A DNA stretch of 64,000 nucleotides from the NCBI RefSeq assembly GCF_013410115.1, contig NZ_JACCCV010000002.1:310001-374000 (forward strand). The letters run 5' to 3'. This DNA comes from Tunturiibacter gelidiferens (GTDB lineage Bacteria > Acidobacteriota > Terriglobia > Terriglobales > Acidobacteriaceae). Below the pieces are notes generated by a model. That model saw nothing but the letters and a program-made list of their open reading frames with translations, had not been told where the DNA came from and did not search any database. A program made the position numbers and the translations under genes. This document shows, piece by piece, positions 1 to 7,208 of the stretch (position 1 is the first letter of the stretch; every line of letters begins with the position of its first letter).

Positions 1-206
1 GCGAACCAGATGGTGTCCGCGATGAGGCAGGCAAACAGGACCGCGATGACGACATAGAGGTGGCTGACGGTGTGAGTCGCACTGAGAGTGCCCGCAGTGA
101 GCAGGACAGGGATGCTTGGAATGGGAATTCCGACCTGCTCCACCAATACCCAAAGGAAGACGATCAGGTAGGCGTAATGGACGAAGAATGCGAGTGCGAT
201 CGGCAT
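1..206 (-). CDS. DedA family membrane protein, 3' end cut by window edge
   Basis: The gene is read from the ATG at 206 down to the window edge, giving the first 68 residues. They begin MPIALAFFVHYAYLIVFLWV and continue through VEQVGIPIPSIPVLLTAGTL to a second hydrophobic stretch ending IADTIWFA. The E-Q-x-G-x-P-I-P-S/A-x-P segment between two hydrophobic helices, followed by a LIADTIWF stretch, is typical of the DedA/SNARE-associated integral inner-membrane family. These proteins are linked to lipid scrambling and proton-motive-force-dependent envelope homeostasis. The C-terminal two thirds lie outside the window. The reading frame stays open further upstream, so a start before 206 is possible, but the ATG fits the family's short N-terminus. 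It follows dps on the same strand, about 170 bases downstream and beyond a stem-loop. Confidence 0.75.
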   Translation of the reverse strand, partial: MPIALAFFVHYAYLIVFLWVLVEQVGIPIPSIPVLLTAGTLSATHTVSHLYVVIAVLFACLIADTIWF

Positions 207-273
207 AAAGGTGTACTTCTTACAGATGATTGGAGCTGGCGGTTGGATGCGAACCCAACTGACATTAACATAC

Positions 274-304
274 ACAGCCCGGACGCTTCGCGCGACCGGG
301 CTGT
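274..304 (-). terminator. stem-loop downstream of dps, possible terminator
   Basis: ACAGCCCGG (about 274-282) and CCGGGCTGT (about 296-304) form a perfect 9-bp stem around a 13-base loop. It lies between the dps stop codon at 375 and the dedA start at 206. No clear T-run follows on the minus strand, so it may be a weak terminator or a processing/stability hairpin. Confidence 0.45.
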
Positions 305-374
305 TTCGTTGAAGCGTAAAAGCCAGGATTCGAACTACCGCCCGGCTACTACCCCTCGATTATTTTTCAAGGGA

Positions 375-974
375 TTATTTTTCAAGGATCAAAGGCATCT
401 CGACCAGATGCTGGCCGATGAACCAGGACTGCAGTTCGTTGGGACGGAGGATATCGCTGACGACCAGATCGTTGGTGCCCTGGTCGCCCGCCTTATCGGC
501 TAGATCTGAGATATCCAGGCAGCTTTGAATGATGACCTTATGGGCTTCAAGGAGGCGGGAGATCTGCACCGGAACCTCTTCTATGCCGCGCGGCGGTCGC
601 TGGATGCGGGTGATCTCCGCAACGTCGCCCCCCATGGCGATGGTGACGCCGCCGAGAAGCTGGACTCGCTCGGCGATGGTGTCGACCATCTCGACCTGCT
701 CGTCGAAGTGCTTGTCGAAGAGGAGATGAAGCTGGTAGAAGGTCGGCCCGGTAACCTGCCAGTGGTGCTTCTTGTACATGTCGCGCAGTACGATCGAGTC
801 GGCGAGAAGCTGATTGAGCTGGGCGACCATGTCAGCCCGGACCTTCGCGCTCAACGGGTGAGGCATATCCTGGACCACGGAGCCGTACTTCTGAATCTCC
901 TTCGCGTGTGCGTGCCAGTGCGGCGCTACGTTCGCGTCGCTCGAACTTGCTTTCTTAATTGCAACTGCCATCAT
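375..974 (-). CDS. dps: Dps family DNA-binding ferritin-like protein
   Basis: This 199-residue protein belongs to the Dps/ferritin-like family: dodecameric shells that oxidise Fe(II) with peroxide and protect DNA under starvation and oxidative stress. The intersubunit ferroxidase signature is visible as KKHHWQVTGPTFYQLH followed by LLFDKHFDEQ, supplying the conserved His, Asp and Glu ligands. The helix ERVQLLGG also matches the family. The N-terminal 30 residues contain lysines and histidines (VAIKKASSSD, HWHAHAKE) and could serve as the DNA-binding tail. Two adjacent ATGs (974 and 971) follow a GAGGTGG ribosome-binding site, and either may be used. It lies between the EmrA-like gene upstream and dedA downstream, all on the minus strand. 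A stress role alongside efflux genes is plausible, but co-transcription is not shown. Confidence 0.93.
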   Translation of the reverse strand: MMAVAIKKASSSDANVAPHWHAHAKEIQKYGSVVQDMPHPLSAKVRADMVAQLNQLLADSIVLRDMYKKHHWQVTGPTFYQLHLLFDKHFDEQVEMVDTIAERVQLLGGVTIAMGGDVAEITRIQRPPRGIEEVPVQISRLLEAHKVIIQSCLDISDLADKAGDQGTNDLVVSDILRPNELQSWFIGQHLVEMPLILEK

Positions 975-1037
975 CCACCTCGTAAAAATTGGCTTTCAGT
1001 TGTCAGATGCCGCAGAGAACGAGTCGGTTTCCCTCGA

Positions 1038-2345
1038 TTATTTGACCTCTACCTCCGGCGTCACCGACATGCCTGGACGCAGGGCATAGTCGCCGTTCTC
1101 CTGTTGCAGATTCGTGAAATCGACACGAACGGGAATTCGCTGGACAACCTTGACATAGTTTCCAGTAGCGTTTTCAGGGGGAAACAGGGAGAGCCTCGAT
1201 CCGGTAGCGCCGCCGATTTGAGTCACCTTGCCGTGGAACTTGCGGCCGCCAAGGGCATCCACTTTGAGAGTGACTGACTGCCCGGGCTTCATCTTGGCGA
1301 GCTGTGTCTCCTTGAAGTTTGCCGTCACCCAGAGGTTGGTCAGCGGAATGATGGTTAGGACATCCTGCCCGATACTGAGATTGGCACCTACCTGAACGTT
1401 CTTTTTGTTGACGATACCGGTGGTGGGAGCGGTGATGTGGGTATAGCCAAGATTAAGTACGGCCTGATCGACCTTGGCTTGGGCCTGCTTGACGTCGGCG
1501 AGAGCTGAGTTTGCCTTCGCCTGTTGGACTCTTACCTGGTCGGGGCCGGTTTTCACGGATTGTGCCGCTTGAAATCGTGACTGGGCGAGTTTCTGGATTG
1601 ACTGACTGACCGCAGCCTGGTAGCCGATGACCGTGGCTTCGGCCTCCAGCACAGACGCCTGATTCGCGGCATCGGTAGCGACGGCGGCATCATACTGCTG
1701 CTTGGAGATGACGTCCTTCTCGACCAGCGGAGTGTAACGTTCAACGTCGAGATGCGATTTGACCGCGGTGGCCTTGGCTGCAACGACGCGAGCCTCTGCG
1801 GCCTGAGCTTGCTTGCGGGCCTGCTCCACTGCGGCGGAACTTCCGGTAACATCGGAGCCGGTTGTGCTGACGCTGGTGTTTACATTGACGCCGACGATTG
1901 GCACGTTCACCGTAGCCTGAATTGCGGCAGCCTGCGAGCTGGCGAGATTGGCCTGAGCCTGCTCGAGCGCCACCTGATAATCCCGGGGGTCGATCTCGGC
2001 GATAGGATCACCAACTTTAATCTGTTGATTGTCTTCAACGTAAACTTTGATGACCTGACCAGTTACTCGCGAGCTCACCTGATAAAGATCGCCGTCAACC
2101 TGAGCGTCGTCGGTGTCCTCGCTGAAGGTCGAACGCCAGTAGAAGATTCCCGCGCCGATGACAAGCAGGATGATGACCGCAATGACAATAAACTTGCGGC
2201 CGGATTTTTTCTCCGGAGCGTCGTCCTCTTCCTGTTTGTGCGAATCGGCTGGGGGCTGTTTTTCACCAGCGTTTTGCTTGATTTGCACGGTGCCGCTGAT
2301 CTGCGCGGTCTGGCCGTCCTGCTGCTGATCTGATTGGTCTGGCAA
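1038..2345 (-). CDS. HlyD/EmrA-type membrane fusion protein (efflux adaptor)
   Basis: This 435-residue periplasmic adaptor is of the kind that links an inner-membrane transporter to a TolC channel. A charged cytoplasmic N-terminus (about 1-50) is followed by a single transmembrane helix (IVIAVIILLVIGAGIFYW). Next comes the EmrA/HlyD start (STFSEDTDDAQVDGDLYQVS), a biotinyl-lipoyl-like half (GQVIKVYVEDNQQIKVGDPI), a long Ala/Gln-rich coiled-coil hairpin (about 125-290), the returning lipoyl half (YTHITAPTTGIVNKKNVQVG) and a beta-barrel domain. The N-terminus to lipoyl arrangement is closest to EmrA, which partners DHA2-type MFS pumps. The tolC-like gene ends only two bases upstream, so the two are one transcription unit. 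No EmrB-like pump gene follows: the next genes are dps and dedA. The transporter partner is therefore elsewhere or unknown. Confidence 0.9.
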   Translation of the reverse strand: MPDQSDQQQDGQTAQISGTVQIKQNAGEKQPPADSHKQEEDDAPEKKSGRKFIVIAVIILLVIGAGIFYWRSTFSEDTDDAQVDGDLYQVSSRVTGQVIKVYVEDNQQIKVGDPIAEIDPRDYQVALEQAQANLASSQAAAIQATVNVPIVGVNVNTSVSTTGSDVTGSSAAVEQARKQAQAAEARVVAAKATAVKSHLDVERYTPLVEKDVISKQQYDAAVATDAANQASVLEAEATVIGYQAAVSQSIQKLAQSRFQAAQSVKTGPDQVRVQQAKANSALADVKQAQAKVDQAVLNLGYTHITAPTTGIVNKKNVQVGANLSIGQDVLTIIPLTNLWVTANFKETQLAKMKPGQSVTLKVDALGGRKFHGKVTQIGGATGSRLSLFPPENATGNYVKVVQRIPVRVDFTNLQQENGDYALRPGMSVTPEVEVK

Positions 2346-2347
2346 GT

Positions 2348-3871
2348 TTACTTTCCTCCGAGATAATCTTTGTAGTTGGACTGCGCGACGCCAAGGGCAC
2401 GGGCCAGGGCAAGCTTGGCGACATTGTGCTGGTAGAGCGCGCTAATGTATTGATCGTTCGCCTGCTCTGTCTGCGATTGCGCCTGAGAGACGGGGAGATT
2501 GTCCGAAACTCCGGCATGAAAGCGCTGCTGCGCCTCGCTGAGGGCCTCGTTGGCGAGATCCACATTTGAGTGAGTGGATTCGACCAGCTTGGCCGCCGAC
2601 TGAATATCGAGCAGGCTGTCGTGCACATCCTGGTTGACCTGCTGGACCTGGTCTGAAAGCTTCGCGCGAGCCTGTTCATACTGGGCGTCGGCAACCTGCT
2701 CCTGTCCCCTGGTTTTGGCGATCTGAAGGATTGGTGCGCTTACCTGGCCAGTCGCGCTAAAGGTTCCATGCGAGTGGCCCGGCGTGGTCCCGATATCGCC
2801 GTAGTCCCCCGAGAAGCTTGCGACGGGAATTTGATAGGCCCATGCCGAGGTCTTTTCGTCGCTGGCAGACTTCACTTGTTCGGCATAAGCCTTCAGGTCT
2901 TTCCGCGTCTTGAGCGCCTGCTGAAACGCGGCCTGCGGATCGACGTTGTCGAGCACCTGAAAGGGAACGAGGTCGGTCAGCCGGAAGACCTGTTCAAGGG
3001 GCAGCCCGATAGTTCGCGCCAGGGCAAGCTTGTCCTTTTCAAGGTTATTCTTCGCCGAGATCAGCGTCTGCTCTTCGTTTTGGTAGTCCACCTGGGCGCG
3101 CAGCACGTCGAGTTTGGGGCTGGTTCCGGCATCGTGTGCCGCGACGGCCTGGTCGAGCGAAACCTTTGACGTGGCTAACTCGGCCGTGACCGCCTCGATG
3201 CGCGCGGCGTCCGCGATACACAGCAGATAGGCGTTGCCCACAGTGAGAGCTACCAGGTCGCGGGCGTCCTCTGCGGTAAGACGTGCGCCCTGGAAGTTAT
3301 GCTTCGCTGCAAGGTAGTTCTTGAGAGCTGAGACGTTGACTAGATTCTGGGTCAGGTAGGCGCGGAAGTCGACCACCTGGAATGGCCCGATGATGGGCTG
3401 GAGACCAGGGAACTTAATGCCGAAGGCCGCGAGGTTAACCTGCTCCACCTCGATGCTTGCCGATGCCGTAACGGTGGGAAGGAGTGGCTGCAGCTCCTCG
3501 AGACGCTGACCTGCAGCGTTCTTTACCGAGGAGGTCTGCAGGATGAGCCCGAGGTTCTGCCGCAGACCGCGCTGGATGGCATCGTCAAGCGAGAGGTCCA
3601 AAACCCCTTCGGTAGCTTTACCGGTCACCACGCTGCCTTTGAAGGAGTCCTGCGTCGGCTGGGCGCCGTTCTGGCCGGATGCGGTGTAAAGATTTTGCTG
3701 GGCGTTCGCCACGGTGGAGCTGTTTGTGGCTGTGCTGGGCCCGCTGGCTGGGGTCTGCCTCGTCTGGCCGCCTGGCCCTTGCGCCTGCGACAGACTGCAG
3801 GCTAGAAATAGGCACAACCCGAGATAACGAACTGACGCCTGAGCAGCGCCCGCTGTTTTGCTTTTGCTCAT
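2348..3871 (-). CDS. TolC family outer membrane efflux channel
   Basis: This outer-membrane factor forms a trimeric channel-tunnel for tripartite efflux. Starting at the ATG at 3871, it has a signal peptide with a hydrophobic core (RYLGLCLFLACSLSQAQ). A Gln/Ser/Thr-rich linker follows, then two repeated halves typical of the family: LSLDDAIQRGLRQNLGLIL at the start of the first, and later heptad-rich helices such as SDQVQQVNQDVHDSLLDIQS. The C-terminal part has the usual LANEALSEAQQRFHAGVSDN pattern. Upstream in-frame starts (ATG at 3892, GTG at 3907) cannot be excluded; none has a good ribosome-binding site, and 3871 was chosen because it places the signal peptide sensibly. The gene is immediately upstream of the EmrA-like adaptor (2-base gap). 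It is divergent from the oxidoreductase at 4187, with a 300-base shared control region. Confidence 0.9.
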   Translation of the reverse strand: MSKSKTAGAAQASVRYLGLCLFLACSLSQAQGPGGQTRQTPASGPSTATNSSTVANAQQNLYTASGQNGAQPTQDSFKGSVVTGKATEGVLDLSLDDAIQRGLRQNLGLILQTSSVKNAAGQRLEELQPLLPTVTASASIEVEQVNLAAFGIKFPGLQPIIGPFQVVDFRAYLTQNLVNVSALKNYLAAKHNFQGARLTAEDARDLVALTVGNAYLLCIADAARIEAVTAELATSKVSLDQAVAAHDAGTSPKLDVLRAQVDYQNEEQTLISAKNNLEKDKLALARTIGLPLEQVFRLTDLVPFQVLDNVDPQAAFQQALKTRKDLKAYAEQVKSASDEKTSAWAYQIPVASFSGDYGDIGTTPGHSHGTFSATGQVSAPILQIAKTRGQEQVADAQYEQARAKLSDQVQQVNQDVHDSLLDIQSAAKLVESTHSNVDLANEALSEAQQRFHAGVSDNLPVSQAQSQTEQANDQYISALYQHNVAKLALARALGVAQSNYKDYLGGK

Positions 3872-3953
3872 ACGGTTAATCGTAACCTGCATCTTGATTA
3901 GATTCACGGACTAGTTTATTGCAACACCGTCATAACGGTAGGAGCTTATTGGC

Positions 3954-4105
3954 TTTGTCACAAACTTACATGTATGTGTTACTGATGCAGTCGGTTGTGA
4001 AAAATCTTCAAAAGATGCTTTCGGTACACTCTGATCACCTTTGTTTCGGGATTTCAGCTTGCGCGAAGAAGTTTTTGTTGCTTTTTTGTCTAAGTTAGTG
4101 ACAAA
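3954..4105. promoter_or_regulatory. divergent control region with two TTTGT/ACAAA inverted repeats
   Basis: Between tolC (minus) and the Gfo/Idh gene (plus) there are two inverted repeats with the same half-site. TTTGT-C-ACAAA lies at about 3954-3964, and TTTGTC-N9-GACAAA at about 4085-4105. The shared half-sites could be operators for one regulator of the efflux genes. No regulator gene is adjacent, so this is only a candidate. Confidence 0.3.
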
Positions 4106-4186
4106 GACCGAGCTGTGATGGATGAGGCTTATAAACCGTATCGCCGGATCAAGCTGGCGTTCGGGTGAGATTGCGAGGAGTTAGGA

Positions 4187-5260
4187 ATGGCTGCTGAGAT
4201 CGGCGTTGCGGTGGTTGGGTTTGGATTGGCGGGGCAGGTGTTTCACGCTCCATTTGTGAGCGCTGTCCCTGGGCTGAAGCTGGAGGCGATCGTCCAGCGC
4301 AAGGGCGATGAGGCTGGAAAGGCTTATCCTTCGGCGCGGATTCTCAGGTCGGTTGAGGAGGCGTTGAACGATCCTGCGGTGCGGCTTGTCGTAGTGGGAA
4401 CGCCGAATGAGACTCACTTCGACCTTGCGAAGCAGGCTTTGCTGGCGGGAAAGCATGTGGTCGTCGATAAGCCTTTTGCTGCGACCAGCAAGCAGACTTT
4501 AGAGCTAGAGGAGCTTGGATTGAAGCAGGGCTTGGTGCTCGCTCCGTTTCACAATCGGCGCTGGGATGGCGACTTCTTGACGGTGAAGAAGATTTTGAAA
4601 GACGAGGCGGTTGGGCGGCTGGTGACCTACGAATCTCACTTCGACCGGTTCCGGCCGGTGCCTCGCGAGAATACGTGGAAGGAGGGCGCCAGCGGCTGCA
4701 ATGGACTGCTGTTCGACCTGGCGCCTCATCTTGTGGACCAGGTGCTCGCTCTCTTTGGCGTTCCGGACGGGATCACTGCGAGCGTCAGAATGGATCGGGA
4801 CTCGACCGATATCGAAGATGCGTTCGATATCACGCTCGAGTACCCCAAGATGCGGGCTCACTGCCGATCGAGCATGCTGGCCTGCGATGCTGCACCGAGG
4901 TTTCTGCTGCATGGGACCAAGGGAAGCTTCAAGAAGTTTGGCCTCGATCCGCAGGAGCCTGCGCTGCTTGGTGGAGCGAAGCTGCCTCGCATGGGCGAAG
5001 GGGAGTGGCTGGCCGACGCCGAGGAGCACTGGGGCACTCTGACGGTTGCGCCTAACCCCAACGACCCTGGCACCCTGACCCGCACCAAAATGAAAACGGA
5101 GCTGGGAGACTACCGCAACTACTATGCGAACGTTCGCGATGCGATCAACGGAACGGCTGAGCTGGCGGTAAAGCCCGAGGACGGCTATCGGACCATCAAG
5201 CTGCTCGAGATGGCCAGGCAGAGTTCTCTGGAGGGACGTACGCTGCCGATCTCCTTCTAA
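4187..5260 (+). CDS. Gfo/Idh/MocA family NAD(P)-dependent oxidoreductase
   Basis: This 357-residue cytoplasmic dehydrogenase belongs to the glucose-fructose oxidoreductase/inositol dehydrogenase superfamily. The Rossmann fold starts at residue 4 with IGVAVVGFGLAGQVFHAPFV. The VVVGTPNETHFDLAKQALLAG and KHVVVDKPFA segments (about 68-102) include the catalytic EKP-type motif, here DKP. The C-terminal alpha/beta domain has LLFDLAPHLVDQVLALFG, the usual GG/D-x-x-x-H segment. The overall pattern is close to the YdgJ-like subgroup acting on sugars or cyclitols, but the substrate cannot be read from sequence. A GAGGAG ribosome-binding site precedes the ATG by a few bases. It appears to be a single-gene unit; the following 480 bases hold no gene. 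Confidence 0.92.
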   Translation: MAAEIGVAVVGFGLAGQVFHAPFVSAVPGLKLEAIVQRKGDEAGKAYPSARILRSVEEALNDPAVRLVVVGTPNETHFDLAKQALLAGKHVVVDKPFAATSKQTLELEELGLKQGLVLAPFHNRRWDGDFLTVKKILKDEAVGRLVTYESHFDRFRPVPRENTWKEGASGCNGLLFDLAPHLVDQVLALFGVPDGITASVRMDRDSTDIEDAFDITLEYPKMRAHCRSSMLACDAAPRFLLHGTKGSFKKFGLDPQEPALLGGAKLPRMGEGEWLADAEEHWGTLTVAPNPNDPGTLTRTKMKTELGDYRNYYANVRDAINGTAELAVKPEDGYRTIKLLEMARQSSLEGRTLPISF

Positions 5261-5747
5261 TAGGCCCTCTGGATATCTGTTTTGTAACTCGTTTTGTTTG
5301 TTTAATTTACGAATAGGTCTCCGCAAGCTATCCATTACCAAAGGGTTATAGGCAAATTCTTCTAAACAAACAGGTTAGAGGTTTGGTGCTCTTTTCCAAA
5401 GAAAAGCCCCGGTTTATGTGCTGAATTGGTGCGGGGTTTAGCGGTTTGGGGGCTTGACACGAATTTTTCGGGCGTTGTTCGGATGTCAGCGGACAATGAG
5501 GAGGAATTGCAGCGCAACGATAACAGCAGATTCCTCCGCTTCGCTGCGGAATGACAACAAAAGAAGAGGCAACGACAAAGGCAGACAAAAGAACAGGCAA
5601 CGGCAAGAGCAGACGAAAGGGCAGCGGCAAAGGCATACAAAAAAGATGGGCAAAAAAGCAGGCTCGTCGACTGGGCTGCGTGTTTGTTCGGAGCAACTAT
5701 GGTTGTTGTGACAGGTTCAGGTGCATGAAGATTGTAGAGTGGAGAGT
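5261..5747. other. gene-poor spacer before argJ
   Basis: No convincing gene is seen in this stretch. It contains a short repeat-like hairpin (5528-5556) and a strand-asymmetric tract (about 5553-5634) that lacks T entirely on the plus strand. Open frames here give only low-complexity basic peptides. Confidence 0.6.
5528..5556. repeat. short hairpin repeat (CCGC-TTCGCT-GCGG type)
   Basis: The segment reads GATTCCTCCGCTTCGC then TGCGGAATGACAAC. The core TTCCTCCGC/GCTGCGGAA is an imperfect hairpin followed by ATGACA. A relative with the same outer sequence (GGATCCTT...GGATGACA) lies at 13003-13040. I recall similar hairpins scattered in intergenic DNA of many bacterial genomes; this is not verified here. 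Confidence 0.4.
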
Positions 5748-6986
5748 ATGCAGAGTGACGAGGGCGTGAAGTCGCAGGGACTGCCGCTGGGGTTTGTGTG
5801 GGGTGCGGTGAAGGCCGGAATCAAGGCGAGTGGTAATGCAGATGTTGCGATTGCGGTCGCGGCCAAGGGTGCGAACGGCGCTGCGATGTTTACGAAGAAC
5901 CAGGTGGTGGCGGCGCCGGTTACAGTGGGGCGGCGGCATATGGCTTCGACCGGCGGGCGCGTGGGCGTGGTGCTGGTGAATGCGGGAAATGCGAACTGCG
6001 CGACGGGGCAGCCTGGGGTCGACGCCTGTGTGCAGACGTGTGTGGCAGCGGCGGAGACGTTTCGTTGCATCTTCGACGAGGTCTTCCCTTCTTCGACCGG
6101 GATTATCGGCGTGCCGTTTCCTGCAGAGAAGGTGGTAGCTGCGTTGCCTGAGCTGGAGCAGGTGATGGGTGCAACGCCGGAGCACGCGGACTCGTTTGCC
6201 CGGGCGATTATGACGACCGACACGAAGATGAAGGTGGCGCGGGCTTCGGTCGATGTCGATGGAGTTGAAGTCCGGATCTTCGGCGTGGCAAAGGGTGCGG
6301 GGATGATTCATCCTCAGCTTGGAGCGCCGGTAGGGCCGGCGCATGCGACGATGCTGGTTTATCTGTTTACCGATATTGCTGCGGAGAGTGAACAGCTGCG
6401 CGGGTTACTGGAGCCGGCGGTGGAGCGGAGCTTCAATTCGATCTCGATTGATGGCGACACTTCGACCAACGATACAGTGCTGCTGCTGGCCAGCGGAGCG
6501 AGTGGCGTGAAGCTCGATGCCCGCACGCAGGAGCCGTTTGCCAATGCGCTGAAGCTGGTGTGCGGGTCGCTGGCGTACCAGATTGTGGATGATGGCGAAG
6601 GCGTGGGGCATGTGGTGACGCTGCATATAACCGGCGCGCGGACAGAGGCAGAGGCCAAGCAGATTGCAAAGGCGATTGCACATTCACCACTATGTAAGAC
6701 GGCGTGGTCGAGTGCGGATCCGAACTGGGGGCGGCTGCTGGCGGCGGCGGGATACAGCGGGGTGGCGTTCGATCCAACGCTGGTGAATATCACGATTGGG
6801 AGCCAGCCGGTGTTTGAACTTGGGGTGCGGTCGGCTGCGTTCCAGGAGTCGGCGGCGCACGCGGAGATGCAGGCGAGGGATTACACGATCATGATGGATC
6901 TGGGGTTGGGCGAGGCGGAGTGCCGGTTTCTGACTTGCGACCTGACGGAAGAATATGTGCGGATTAATGCGGATTATTCGACTTAG
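5748..6986 (+). CDS. argJ: Bifunctional glutamate N-acetyltransferase / N-acetylglutamate synthase
   Basis: ArgJ transfers the acetyl group from N-acetylornithine to glutamate, and can also use acetyl-CoA, in the cyclic arginine pathway. The N-terminal half contains GFVWGAVKAGIKASGNADVA and MTTDTKMKVARASVDVDG. The self-cleavage region is KGAGMIHP (from residue 182) followed by AHATML, so Thr201 should be the N-terminal nucleophile of the beta chain. The C-terminal half has NSISIDGDTSTNDTVLLLAS and WSSADPNWGRLLAAAGYSG, both family hallmarks. The ATG at 5748 (GGAGAG just before it) gives the usual N-terminus; an ATG at 5721 is an alternative. The interval between KGAGMIHP and ATML is several residues longer than the compact form I know. 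A repeat element starts 7 bases after the stop. Confidence 0.95.
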   Translation: MQSDEGVKSQGLPLGFVWGAVKAGIKASGNADVAIAVAAKGANGAAMFTKNQVVAAPVTVGRRHMASTGGRVGVVLVNAGNANCATGQPGVDACVQTCVAAAETFRCIFDEVFPSSTGIIGVPFPAEKVVAALPELEQVMGATPEHADSFARAIMTTDTKMKVARASVDVDGVEVRIFGVAKGAGMIHPQLGAPVGPAHATMLVYLFTDIAAESEQLRGLLEPAVERSFNSISIDGDTSTNDTVLLLASGASGVKLDARTQEPFANALKLVCGSLAYQIVDDGEGVGHVVTLHITGARTEAEAKQIAKAIAHSPLCKTAWSSADPNWGRLLAAAGYSGVAFDPTLVNITIGSQPVFELGVRSAAFQESAAHAEMQARDYTIMMDLGLGEAECRFLTCDLTEEYVRINADYST

Positions 6987-6993
6987 AGATGCT

Positions 6994-7148
6994 GTCCTGC
7001 CGGACGGGCCCACTGCGCGTGGGGCGGTCACTTCGTGACATGTATACCGCTTTGCGTGGCGCTCCCGTTGGTCGCGAACAGGATCTTGATTCCGACGGGA
7101 GGACCGCGCGAAGCAGTAAAAAGGCGTGTGAACGCCTCCGGCAGGACC
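6994..7148. repeat. 3'-end hairpin-array repeat, copy 1 (full, mixed arms)
   Basis: The left arm starts GTCCTGCCGGACGGGC. It then has hairpin CCAC-TGCGC-GTGG, hairpin GTCAC-TTC-GTGAC, TGTATACC and CTCCCGTTGGTCG. The right arm has CGACGGGAGGACC but carries the alternative hairpin GGCGT-GTGA-ACGCC before CCGGCAGGAC. It lies 7 bases beyond the argJ stop and 60 bases before aceE. It is related to copies at 25942, 28017, 29994, 38536 and 41183. Confidence 0.88.
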
Positions 7149-7208
7149 AAGGTTTTACGTTTTAGCGTAAGCCTTATATCGTTATAAGCGTGGGAGCAAC
7201 GAAGACCT

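Noticed and set aside
315..360. tRNA-like T-loop (GTTCGAATCCTGG on the minus strand) near the dps end
   Set aside because: The bases around the loop do not form a 5-bp T-stem, and no acceptor, D or anticodon arm can be drawn.
5551..5769. Basic Lys/Arg-rich peptide that looks histone H1-like
   Set aside because: It arises from the T-free low-complexity tract, has no ribosome-binding site and runs into argJ in another frame.
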